Source: Sedimenticola sp.
GTDB lineage: Bacteria; Pseudomonadota; Gammaproteobacteria; Chromatiales; Chromatiaceae
DNA: 13,372 nucleotides
Direction: 5' to 3'
Assembly: GCA_027038775.1 (NCBI GenBank)
Contig: JALWGP010000143.1
Span: 1 to 13,372 of the forward strand
How positions within the stretch are numbered: position 1 is the first letter of the stretch; every line of letters begins with the position of its first letter. A program made the position numbers and the translations under genes. The notes beneath the pieces are model-generated. The model was not told the origin of the DNA, did not search any database, and saw nothing but the letters and a program-made list of their open reading frames with translations. Positions 8,069-13,372 of this stretch are shown here, piece by piece.

Positions 8069-9456
8069 GGGGTCTGTGTCTGCCGGGATTCGTCGGGTAA
8101 GAAAGAAAGCAGGAGCAGCAGTCCTGTCAACGACCAGAACGCGATGCCGTTGACGGCATACGAGAAGATGCTTGACACTTCCACCAGTTCTCGCACAAGG
8201 TAGAGCAGGAGCATCGCAATCATTGCGCCCCGGGCCAGTCTTCCCCGAACCGTGGCCGGAAAGCGTCTCGCTGACCGCCAGACGAGGACCGGAACCAGGA
8301 GATAGAGGGCGATGCCGGCGATCCCCAGGCCGCCGGCCATCTCAAGCATGCCGCTGTGGGGGGAGTCGTAGTCCGGGTGCCCCTTGCTGGCGAGTGCCTC
8401 CTTCCAGTTTGCAACGCCTATACCCGTAGCCCAGTTCTCGAGAAACACCTCGGTTCCGGCTTCCCAGACCTGGGCCCGGTTCCCGGTCCTGAAGATGTCG
8501 GGGCGGATGCGCAGGATCCCCAGGATCGGGTTGTCCTGGTTGAAACTCTTCCATCTGGGAGCCGAAGCCGTGGCTCGTTCACGGCCCGTGGCCGGTGGAG
8601 CGTTGTCTCCAGGGGTGGAGACACGGGCTTCATGTTGGCCGGGGGATTTTCCCTCCGGGACAGGGGTGCCGTACTGTTTCCAGATCACTGCGGCTCCGCC
8701 CAGCACCACGCCTGCAAGGGCCGATGCAAGGAGCAGCCGGGAGATGCCAAGCCTCCCGGGCGTCTTCCTGGTCAGGTACAGCCAGGCGATTCCCGCAACC
8801 GCAAAGGCGATGAAAGTGGCCTTGCTCAACGTCGCCAGCAACGCAAATGACGAAAGGCCGGTGACGAGGGCTGCAGCCGAGGGCGAGAGCCACCCGAGCC
8901 GGTGGGCGAGGAAGCTCCCGCCGAGCGTGAGCGCGGCGAACAGCGCCAAGGCGTTCGGGCTTTTGATGGCGCCGTAGAGCCTGGCGGAGCGGTTGAGAAA
9001 ATCGTGTGGTATCAGCCACCTACAGGCGCAGAAATAGTAGAGGACAGAAACTGCAAGGGTGATACAGAATCCCGCAACGAAGGCGAGCCAGCACTGTCGA
9101 ACGAACGCTTCGCGGTTCTCCTGCAGCTTCCCGGCACCGTAGATGGCGGGCCCCGTTGCCATTGCGAGCAGGGTGGCGATGGTCAAGCCGATGTCCCTTG
9201 GCTCGAATCCATTGGTTGAAAGGGAAACGAGCGAGACGATGCCGTAGCCCGCGATGATATAGAGCATCCAGGAAACCCTGGCTTCCATGACGAGAGCCTT
9301 TCGGTACGCTCCATAGGAAACCATCCCGACCAGGCAGGCGATGGCCAGGAACTTGATGCCGTAGGTGAAACCGGAGCCGGCGCTGCCGATTCCCTGGATC
9401 GGCAGGATGAAGAAGAACAGCCGTGCCAGGACGGCAGTGGCGCCTGCTAACGCCAT
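8065..9456 (-). CDS. O-antigen ligase/polymerase family membrane protein (Wzy-like)
   Basis: This 463-residue polytopic protein has about ten or eleven membrane helices and one large hydrophilic loop at about 261-375, predicted periplasmic. It belongs to the Wzy_C/WaaL superfamily, which polymerises repeat units or transfers finished glycan to an acceptor. Supporting motifs are RLYGAIKSPNALALF at 159-173, NRAQVWEAG at 326-334 (a conserved Arg in the loop), the GIGVANW segment at 345-351 and PHSGMLEMAGG at 366-376, which matches the conserved His region of ligases and polymerases. The loop includes a low-complexity stretch rich in Pro, Thr and Ala (about 262-302) without family motifs. Position beside the flippase favours a polymerase; a ligase or glycan-to-protein role cannot be excluded. 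Its start overlaps the sulfotransferase end by 10 bp. Confidence 0.87.
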   Translation of the reverse strand: MALAGATAVLARLFFFILPIQGIGSAGSGFTYGIKFLAIACLVGMVSYGAYRKALVMEARVSWMLYIIAGYGIVSLVSLSTNGFEPRDIGLTIATLLAMATGPAIYGAGKLQENREAFVRQCWLAFVAGFCITLAVSVLYYFCACRWLIPHDFLNRSARLYGAIKSPNALALFAALTLGGSFLAHRLGWLSPSAAALVTGLSSFALLATLSKATFIAFAVAGIAWLYLTRKTPGRLGISRLLLASALAGVVLGGAAVIWKQYGTPVPEGKSPGQHEARVSTPGDNAPPATGRERATASAPRWKSFNQDNPILGILRIRPDIFRTGNRAQVWEAGTEVFLENWATGIGVANWKEALASKGHPDYDSPHSGMLEMAGGLGIAGIALYLLVPVLVWRSARRFPATVRGRLARGAMIAMLLLYLVRELVEVSSIFSYAVNGIAFWSLTGLLLLLSFLPDESRQTQTP

Positions 9457-10475
9457 TTCAGCTTGTAGAGATTGACGGCCTGATAGGACATCATCCTGAA
9501 GACCCGCACCACGGAATCCCAGAACTTTTCCGAGGGCCTGAAGGCGAGGACGTTCTCGAGGTCGACCTGGTACCCAAGGGTGTGGAGGGTGTTGCCGGCC
9601 TCACGTTCAATCGTTTCGATCTCTGCCGGTGTCAGGGATTTCCTGTACCTGCCGACGGAGGCGGTGGAGACGGGACTGGTTACCTTGCGATGGCGGTCGA
9701 ACCTGGACAGCGCGGAGGCCGCCTCGGTCCGGTAGAACTCCAGCATGTCGTCCGAATAGGGAAGGCCGAGGAATTCCGTAATCCCATGAAGAACATCGTG
9801 CGGGTTGGCAACCAGCTCTTCATAGCGGACGGTCATGACCCTTTCCGGGCCAAGCTTCCTCTCCGCCAGCATGCCGTTCAGTATCCGCTGGTTCCACTCC
9901 TCGGCGACCAGCATCGGCGTGCGGCCGCCCCAGAACGGTTCTTTCTTGACCGATGCCGCCACGTCCCTGGCGTCACGGACCACGTTGATGATCTTCGAGG
10001 ACGGGAAAAGGTTGTCGAGGAAAAAGATGGAGTTGATGTAGGCGGGGGTCTTGTCTCCCAGATAGCGGAGATTACGAAGCTTGTCGCCGGCCATGGATGC
10101 AATGACGGCCTTGACCACGTCGCCGTACGTGGGTGTGGGGCCGGCGAGCTCCAGTATCTGCTCCCGTGACGGGATCGATTTCCAGTGGGCGCGCTTTCCC
10201 AGAAATTCCAGGATGTCATCGACGAGCACGGCGATGTCCAGCTCGTGGTCGACGACGTAGTGATTCAGTTTTCTTCCGAACACGGGAATGAAGACCGTTT
10301 CCTCGGGAATGAAGACGTTCGGGTGGGCCCCAAGCATGAGCCTGAGAAGAGAGGTGCCCGATCTGTAACATCCAACGATGAACAGTTCTTCCGGGGGGGA
10401 TTGTTCCGCGTGTTCGCCGGTGGCCGGCAGGCTGTCGGTGTAGGGGGGGGTCAACGAATCGGCTTCCCTATGCAT
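9447..10475 (-). CDS. PAPS-dependent sulfotransferase
   Basis: This 342-residue soluble sulfotransferase is predicted to move sulfate from 3'-phosphoadenylyl sulfate to a hydroxyl or amine, here probably on a sugar of the lipid-linked repeat unit in the cytoplasm. The 5'-phosphosulfate loop is GCYRSGTSLLRLML at 35-48. The 3'-phosphate site is INVVRDARDVAAS at 163-175, with R167 and S175 as the expected contacts. DKTP at 141-144 is another family-like segment. The first 30 residues are not conserved in kind and contain two runs of C in the gene. The ATG overlaps the end of the SQD1-like gene by 8 bp, so the two sulfur-related genes are directly coupled. No PAPS-synthesis genes are in the window. 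The acceptor is unknown, and a tyrosine- or lipid-sulfating role is less likely given the context. Confidence 0.9.
   Translation of the reverse strand: MHREADSLTPPYTDSLPATGEHAEQSPPEELFIVGCYRSGTSLLRLMLGAHPNVFIPEETVFIPVFGRKLNHYVVDHELDIAVLVDDILEFLGKRAHWKSIPSREQILELAGPTPTYGDVVKAVIASMAGDKLRNLRYLGDKTPAYINSIFFLDNLFPSSKIINVVRDARDVAASVKKEPFWGGRTPMLVAEEWNQRILNGMLAERKLGPERVMTVRYEELVANPHDVLHGITEFLGLPYSDDMLEFYRTEAASALSRFDRHRKVTSPVSTASVGRYRKSLTPAEIETIEREAGNTLHTLGYQVDLENVLAFRPSEKFWDSVVRVFRMMSYQAVNLYKLKWR
10393..10399 (-). repeat. C7 homopolymer in sulfotransferase codons 26-28
   Basis: A run of seven C on the coding strand (TCC CCC CCG) lies just before the first strand of the sulfotransferase domain. It is the second homopolymer within 60 bp at the 5' end of this gene. 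Confidence 0.9.
10443..10450 (-). repeat. C8 homopolymer in sulfotransferase codons 9-11
   Basis: A run of eight C on the coding strand (ACC CCC CCC) lies about 25 bp after the ATG. A one-base slip would throw the whole sulfotransferase domain out of frame, so the tract could act as an on/off switch. That role is inference; the tract itself is plain in the sequence. Confidence 0.9.
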
Positions 10476-11625
10476 CAGATTCCCAGCGTACGGTAGGCAA
10501 GAACAGCCTCTTGTCGATATTCGATTTCTCGGAGAGCACCTTCTCCATCATCTCCTGCAACACATCGGTGTTCAGCAGGTGCGGCTTCAAGCCGAGTTCC
10601 AGCAAGCTGGAATGGGCAGCGTTGTAGTAATGCTCCTCCGCCTCTTTTCTCGGGTTGTCCACGTGATCGACCCGAACGTCCAGTCCGAGGTTTTTTCCGG
10701 CTTCAACCACCAGTTCGGCTGCCTGGTTGACGGTGAACTGCTCGGTGAACTGGTTGAAGATCCTGAGTTCACCCGGGCTCGCCGGGTTTTCCACCGAGAG
10801 GCGTACGCACTCCAGGGTGTCGACGAGGTTGATGTAACCCCGGGTCTGGCCGCCCCGGCCATAGACAGTCAGGGGAAATCCCGCCACGGCCTGGACGACG
10901 AACCTGTTGATGACGGTCCCGAATATCTCGTCATAGTTGAAGAACGGTAGCAGCCTGCTGTCGCTCCTGCATTCGTCCGTGAAGATCCCGTACACGGGGC
11001 CCTGCATAAGGTCGGTGGCGCGCAGGCCCCAGGTCCGCACATAGAACCACAGCAGGTCCGTGTCCATGATCTTCGTCGTATGGTACAGGCTGCTCGCCTG
11101 CCTGGGATACAGGAAGCGGTCCCTTCTGCCCTTGTGTTCTATGTCGATCCATCCCTCTTCTATGTCGATGTTCGGCGTACCATACTCTCCCATGGTGCCG
11201 ATCTTCGTGATGTGTATGGACGGATCCACCTCTTTCACGGCATAGATGACGTTGAAGGTGGCGCCAAGGTTGTTGGAGAGCGTCAGCCGGGCGGCCTGGT
11301 GGCCCGCCATGGAATAGGGCGCCGATGGCTGCTCTGCGTAGTGGATGATGGCGTTCGGGCCAAAGTCTCTGACCAGCGAATGGAGGAAGCCCCACTCCTG
11401 AACATCCCCAATGTGGACCTGGATCTCTTTCCCCGTGAGATCTTTCCAGATGCGGGCGCGCTGATGAAGATTTGGTGGTTCCCAGAGCGGCTCCACGTCC
11501 AGTTCCCTGGCCAGCCGGCGCCTCAGGTAATTGTCGGCCACGCATATGTCGTGGCCGGCGGCGGAAAGGTGCATTGCCGTTGGCCACCCAAGGTACCCGT
11601 CGCCGCCCAGTATCAGTATGCGCAT
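10468..11625 (-). CDS. SQD1-like NAD-dependent sugar-nucleotide enzyme (UDP-sulfoquinovose synthase family)
   Basis: This 385-residue extended short-chain dehydrogenase resembles plant SQD1/bacterial SqdB along its full length as I recall those sequences. SQD1 turns UDP-glucose and sulfite into UDP-sulfoquinovose using tightly bound NAD. Matching segments are the NAD loop GGDGYLG (7-13), GTMGEYGTPNIDIEEG from 143 (T144), SSLYHTTK with Y181, H182 and K185, YGRGGQTRGY, RIFNQFTEQF and the C-terminal EAEEHYYN. Against my memory of SQD1, the EQRSAPYS segment reads EQPSAPYS, so an active-site Arg (R101 there) is Pro100 here. The substrate therefore needs proof. The open frame extends to a TTG at 11670 inside the upstream gene. 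The ATG at 11625 is preferred because the protein then begins right at the first strand (MRILILGG), has GGAAGA just upstream, and leaves a 34-bp gap. The family is sure, the product less so. Confidence 0.85.
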   Translation of the reverse strand: MRILILGGDGYLGWPTAMHLSAAGHDICVADNYLRRRLARELDVEPLWEPPNLHQRARIWKDLTGKEIQVHIGDVQEWGFLHSLVRDFGPNAIIHYAEQPSAPYSMAGHQAARLTLSNNLGATFNVIYAVKEVDPSIHITKIGTMGEYGTPNIDIEEGWIDIEHKGRRDRFLYPRQASSLYHTTKIMDTDLLWFYVRTWGLRATDLMQGPVYGIFTDECRSDSRLLPFFNYDEIFGTVINRFVVQAVAGFPLTVYGRGGQTRGYINLVDTLECVRLSVENPASPGELRIFNQFTEQFTVNQAAELVVEAGKNLGLDVRVDHVDNPRKEAEEHYYNAAHSSLLELGLKPHLLNTDVLQEMMEKVLSEKSNIDKRLFLPTVRWESDA

Positions 11626-11659
11626 TTCTTCCGATTCCCTTTCGGCCGGTACCGAATGA

Positions 11660-12703
11660 TCATTCTGCAAGCAGTATCCGGTCCCTGTTCAGGAAGGAGC
11701 GGATTTCGTCCGTGGTCATCGCGCGCTCATCCGACGAGATGTATGGCCTGTCGACCCGGTCGGAAACCATGTCCGAATAGTCGTACGAGATGTCGCTGTA
11801 GATGTTCCGGAAGGCGGGCAGCACGACGAAATAACGCTCCAGCTCGATTGCGCGCCTCGTCTCCTCAGAGTTCATGAGCTCCTCGAACATCTTTTCTCCG
11901 GGTTTTACCCCGGTTTCGATCAGGTCGATGTCCCCCGGCTTCATTCCGTAGCTCGGCGCCAGTTCTTCGATCATCGCCTTCGCCAGGTCCTCGATCCTCA
12001 GCACGGGCATCTTGGTAATGAAGACCTCTCCCCCTTTCGCCAGCATGCAGGAGTCGATGACCAGCCGTATTGCCTGGTCGACGCTCATTACGAAGCGCGT
12101 CATGCGCCTGTCCGTCAATGTCACCGGGCCGCCAGAGGCGATCTGCCCGCGGAACACCGGGACAACGGAGCCGTTGGACCCGAGCACGTTTCCAAACCGG
12201 GTGGAAGTGAAGATCGTGCGCCCGCCCCCCCCGTGGGCATTGGCCGCCGTCATCAGGCGTTCCCCCATGAGCTTCGAGGTGCCCATGACGTTCGTGGGAT
12301 TTACCGCCTTGTCGGAGCTCGTGAAGACCACGCGTTCCACATCGTTCTGCGAGGCTGCGGCAATGACGTTCTGCACACCGAGGATGTTGGTTTCCACCGC
12401 CTGGTCCGGCGAATACTCGCAAAGTGTCACATGCTTGAGAGCGGCCGTGTGGAACACGATGTCCATGCCCCGCATGCGGCGAACCAGCTCGTCCCGGTCC
12501 CGGACGTCTGCGATGAAGAAATGGGCCCTCGGATCATCCGCATAGCGCTGATTCAGGAAAAAAAGGCCGCTTTCATCGTTGTCGATGCCGACCACGCTGG
12601 CAGGGGAGTACGCGTCGGGGTCGAGCAGGTGCTCGACCAGGGCGCTGCCGATCGTCCCACATGCGCCAGTCACCAGAATGTTCTTGCCTTCGAATGAAAC
12701 CAT
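11660..12703 (-). CDS. Soluble UDP-HexNAc 4,6-dehydratase-like protein (CapD/WbpM catalytic-domain type)
   Basis: This 347-residue extended SDR of the Polysacc_synt_2 family probably converts a UDP-N-acetylhexosamine to its 4-keto-6-deoxy form, the first step toward amino-dideoxy sugars. The NAD loop is TGACGTIGS (12-20). The TSSDKAVNPTNVMGTSK segment at 128-144 holds the active site. At the position of the usual SDR catalytic Tyr there is Met140 with K144, the S-M-K arrangement described for large WbpM-type enzymes, although this protein lacks their N-terminal membrane domain. STRFGNVLGSNGSVVP at 167-182 and GVKPGEKMFEEL at 265-276 are also diagnostic. A C-terminal tail of about 60 residues follows. 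It is the first gene of the leftward operon, with no strong Shine-Dalgarno before its ATG. C5-inverting or retaining activity cannot be told from this reading. Confidence 0.9.
   Translation of the reverse strand: MVSFEGKNILVTGACGTIGSALVEHLLDPDAYSPASVVGIDNDESGLFFLNQRYADDPRAHFFIADVRDRDELVRRMRGMDIVFHTAALKHVTLCEYSPDQAVETNILGVQNVIAAASQNDVERVVFTSSDKAVNPTNVMGTSKLMGERLMTAANAHGGGGRTIFTSTRFGNVLGSNGSVVPVFRGQIASGGPVTLTDRRMTRFVMSVDQAIRLVIDSCMLAKGGEVFITKMPVLRIEDLAKAMIEELAPSYGMKPGDIDLIETGVKPGEKMFEELMNSEETRRAIELERYFVVLPAFRNIYSDISYDYSDMVSDRVDRPYISSDERAMTTDEIRSFLNRDRILLAE
12225..12232 (-). repeat. G8 homopolymer in dehydratase codons 158-160
   Basis: Eight G on the coding strand encode part of a four-glycine run (HGGGGR) in the middle of the dehydratase. 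It is long enough to be slip-prone, though it lies well inside the gene. Confidence 0.9.
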
Positions 12704-13134
12704 GGGGTGTCCAGGAATGCCTTGATCAGGTGTGCGCGGTTCGTGTCATGAAAATCCAGCGAGACAAGTTACAGTGATTGCCAGGCATTATTGTTGCAGT
12801 CATCCCGTGGTTCGATCGTGCATCCTGTCGGCAGCGGGCCGCTTTGCGCAAGGCACCGGTGGAGTTGATGGCAAGAGACCGGGCCAGTGGCCTGGTCGCA
12901 GCCGAATGGTACCAAGACTTTGCGGGCAGCGATAGTTGTTCCCCGGGGTGTGGTATCTTCGGAACCGACTGGCACCGGGCCGGGTTCTGGCGTATCCAAT
13001 TCAACTACGCTATCTTTCCCGCGTCGAAGCGGCGACCACTTCGGCGCGCACCGGTTCCGAAATACCGCCAACCCCGTCGGGGCGTGGGCCTTTTCCGCCC
13101 GTTCGTAAGCCGGTTCGGGGCGGCAGAAATCGAG
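12704..13134. other. Divergent intergenic region, no gene recognised
   Basis: This 431-bp stretch separates two divergently transcribed sugar-nucleotide dehydratase genes and should hold the promoters of both. No RNA gene, coding region or textbook sigma-70 promoter could be supported. Weak elements seen are an AATAAT on the minus strand near 12790 with a poor -35, a TATCTT at about 13011 on the plus strand, also with a poor -35, and a GTTCC/GGAAC inverted repeat (12938-12942 with 12961-12965) around a CCCCGGGG palindrome at 12941-12948. The plus-strand frame of the next gene stays open back to 12778, but its translation is basic and unlike the family, so it is treated as non-coding. No JUMPstart/ops element was found. 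Confidence 0.6.
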
Positions 13135-13372
13135 ATGATGTCCGCATTACAACAGCTATTTGCAAGGACTCGCAGAACCGTAGTGGTGGCGATCATCGAC
13201 CTGGCGATGATTCCCCTGGCCTGGTTTGGCGCCCATTGGCTCCGCTTTAATCTGGGCACCATTCCCCCCGAGATGAATCTGCCCATATGGCGGGCGTTGT
13301 GGGCGCTGGTCCCCGATCCACGGCCTTCCGTCCGGTCTGTTGGCCGCTGCCGCGGGCGGTGGCGCTTTGCTT
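13135..13372 (+). CDS. WbpM/CapD-type membrane nucleotide-sugar dehydratase, N-terminal part (cut by window)
   Basis: Only the first 79 codons are present. They read like the N-terminus of long (about 600-650 residue) membrane-anchored polysaccharide biosynthesis proteins such as WbpM, CapD or PglF: a basic start (FARTRRT, 9-15), a membrane helix (about 16-36) ending in HWLRFNLG, a short loop, then the beginning of the next helix. The last residues GRCRGRWRFA resemble the family motif GLYRGxWRFAS. Between them, about 60-70, the family hydrophobic segment is replaced by an odd polar PDPRPSVR stretch, perhaps from small indels near the sequence end. Two adjacent ATGs (13135 and 13138) are possible starts, with no strong ribosome site. 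It is divergent from the polysaccharide operon and likely serves the same or a neighbouring sugar pathway. Confidence 0.7.
   Translation, partial: MMSALQQLFARTRRTVVVAIIDLAMIPLAWFGAHWLRFNLGTIPPEMNLPIWRALWALVPDPRPSVRSVGRCRGRWRFA

Noticed and set aside
9423..10169. A 248-codon + strand frame opposite the sulfotransferase
   Set aside because: It has no motifs and is a mirror of a gene whose PAPS-binding motifs are clear on the minus strand.
11626..11670. Longer start (TTG at 11670) for the SQD1-like gene
   Set aside because: It would add 15 non-conserved residues and overlap the dehydratase gene. The ATG at 11625 begins right at the NAD-binding strand and has a purine-rich site in front.
12906..12990. 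Sigma-54-like promoter patterns (TGGTAC...TTTGC and TGGCAC...)
   Set aside because: The spacing between the GG and GC elements is wrong in the first (12 instead of 10) and the second lacks the -12 TTGC element.
12868..13134. In-frame upstream extension of the right-edge gene from an ATG at 12868
   Set aside because: The frame is open, but the translation is rich in Arg and Pro and unlike the usual N-termini of this family, which begin just before the first membrane helix as at 13135/13138.
13354..13365. GGGCGGTGGC resembling the ops element (GGCGGTAGC) of polysaccharide operons
   Set aside because: It has a mismatch and encodes the conserved RGRWRF segment inside the right-edge gene rather than lying in a leader.

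Overview
The window looks like chromosomal DNA from a high-GC gammaproteobacterium. The clearest clue is the left-hand gene, which encodes the Klenow part of DNA polymerase I and is very close to the enterobacterial protein as I remember it. No genus can be fixed from this sequence alone. By eye the polA gene is a little richer in G+C (about 65% in a sampled line) than most lines of the rest (about 60%), which fits a variable surface-glycan locus next to a core gene.

Layout: polA (partial at its 5' end) runs rightward to 1893. It meets, only 12 bp away, the end of a leftward block of ten genes (12703 down to 1906). In order of transcription these are: a soluble sugar-nucleotide dehydratase of the CapD/WbpM/FlaA1 family, an SQD1-like (UDP-sulfoquinovose synthase-like) enzyme, a PAPS-type sulfotransferase, a Wzy/O-antigen-ligase-like membrane protein, a Wzx-type flippase, a membrane family 2 glycosyltransferase, a zinc-ribbon SAM methyltransferase, a FemAB/GNAT-like acyltransferase, a small PglC-like phosphoglycosyl transferase and a DegT/PglE-like aminotransferase. 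The genes are tightly packed, with three 4-bp ATGA overlaps, overlaps of 8 and 10 bp, and gaps of at most 52 bp, so one operon is likely. A 431-bp intergenic stretch follows. At the right edge begins a divergent (+) gene for a membrane-anchored WbpM/CapD-type dehydratase, cut by the window end.

Working model (inference): this is a Wzx/Wzy-type polysaccharide locus. The dehydratase and aminotransferase make a UDP-4-amino-4,6-dideoxy-HexNAc, perhaps acylated by the FemAB/GNAT-like protein. The PglC-like enzyme loads the first sugar on undecaprenyl phosphate and the GT2 extends it. Wzx flips the unit and the Wzy-like protein polymerises or transfers it. The unusual part is the sulfur chemistry: an SQD1 homologue (C6-sulfonate chemistry) lies directly upstream of a sulfotransferase (O-sulfation), so the glycan may be sulfonated, sulfated or both. 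One active-site Arg of SQD1 appears to be Pro here, so the sulfoquinovose assignment is not secure. The 5' end of the sulfotransferase gene carries C8 and C7 tracts that could make sulfation phase-variable. No tRNA, rRNA, CRISPR array, insertion sequence or integrase was seen.
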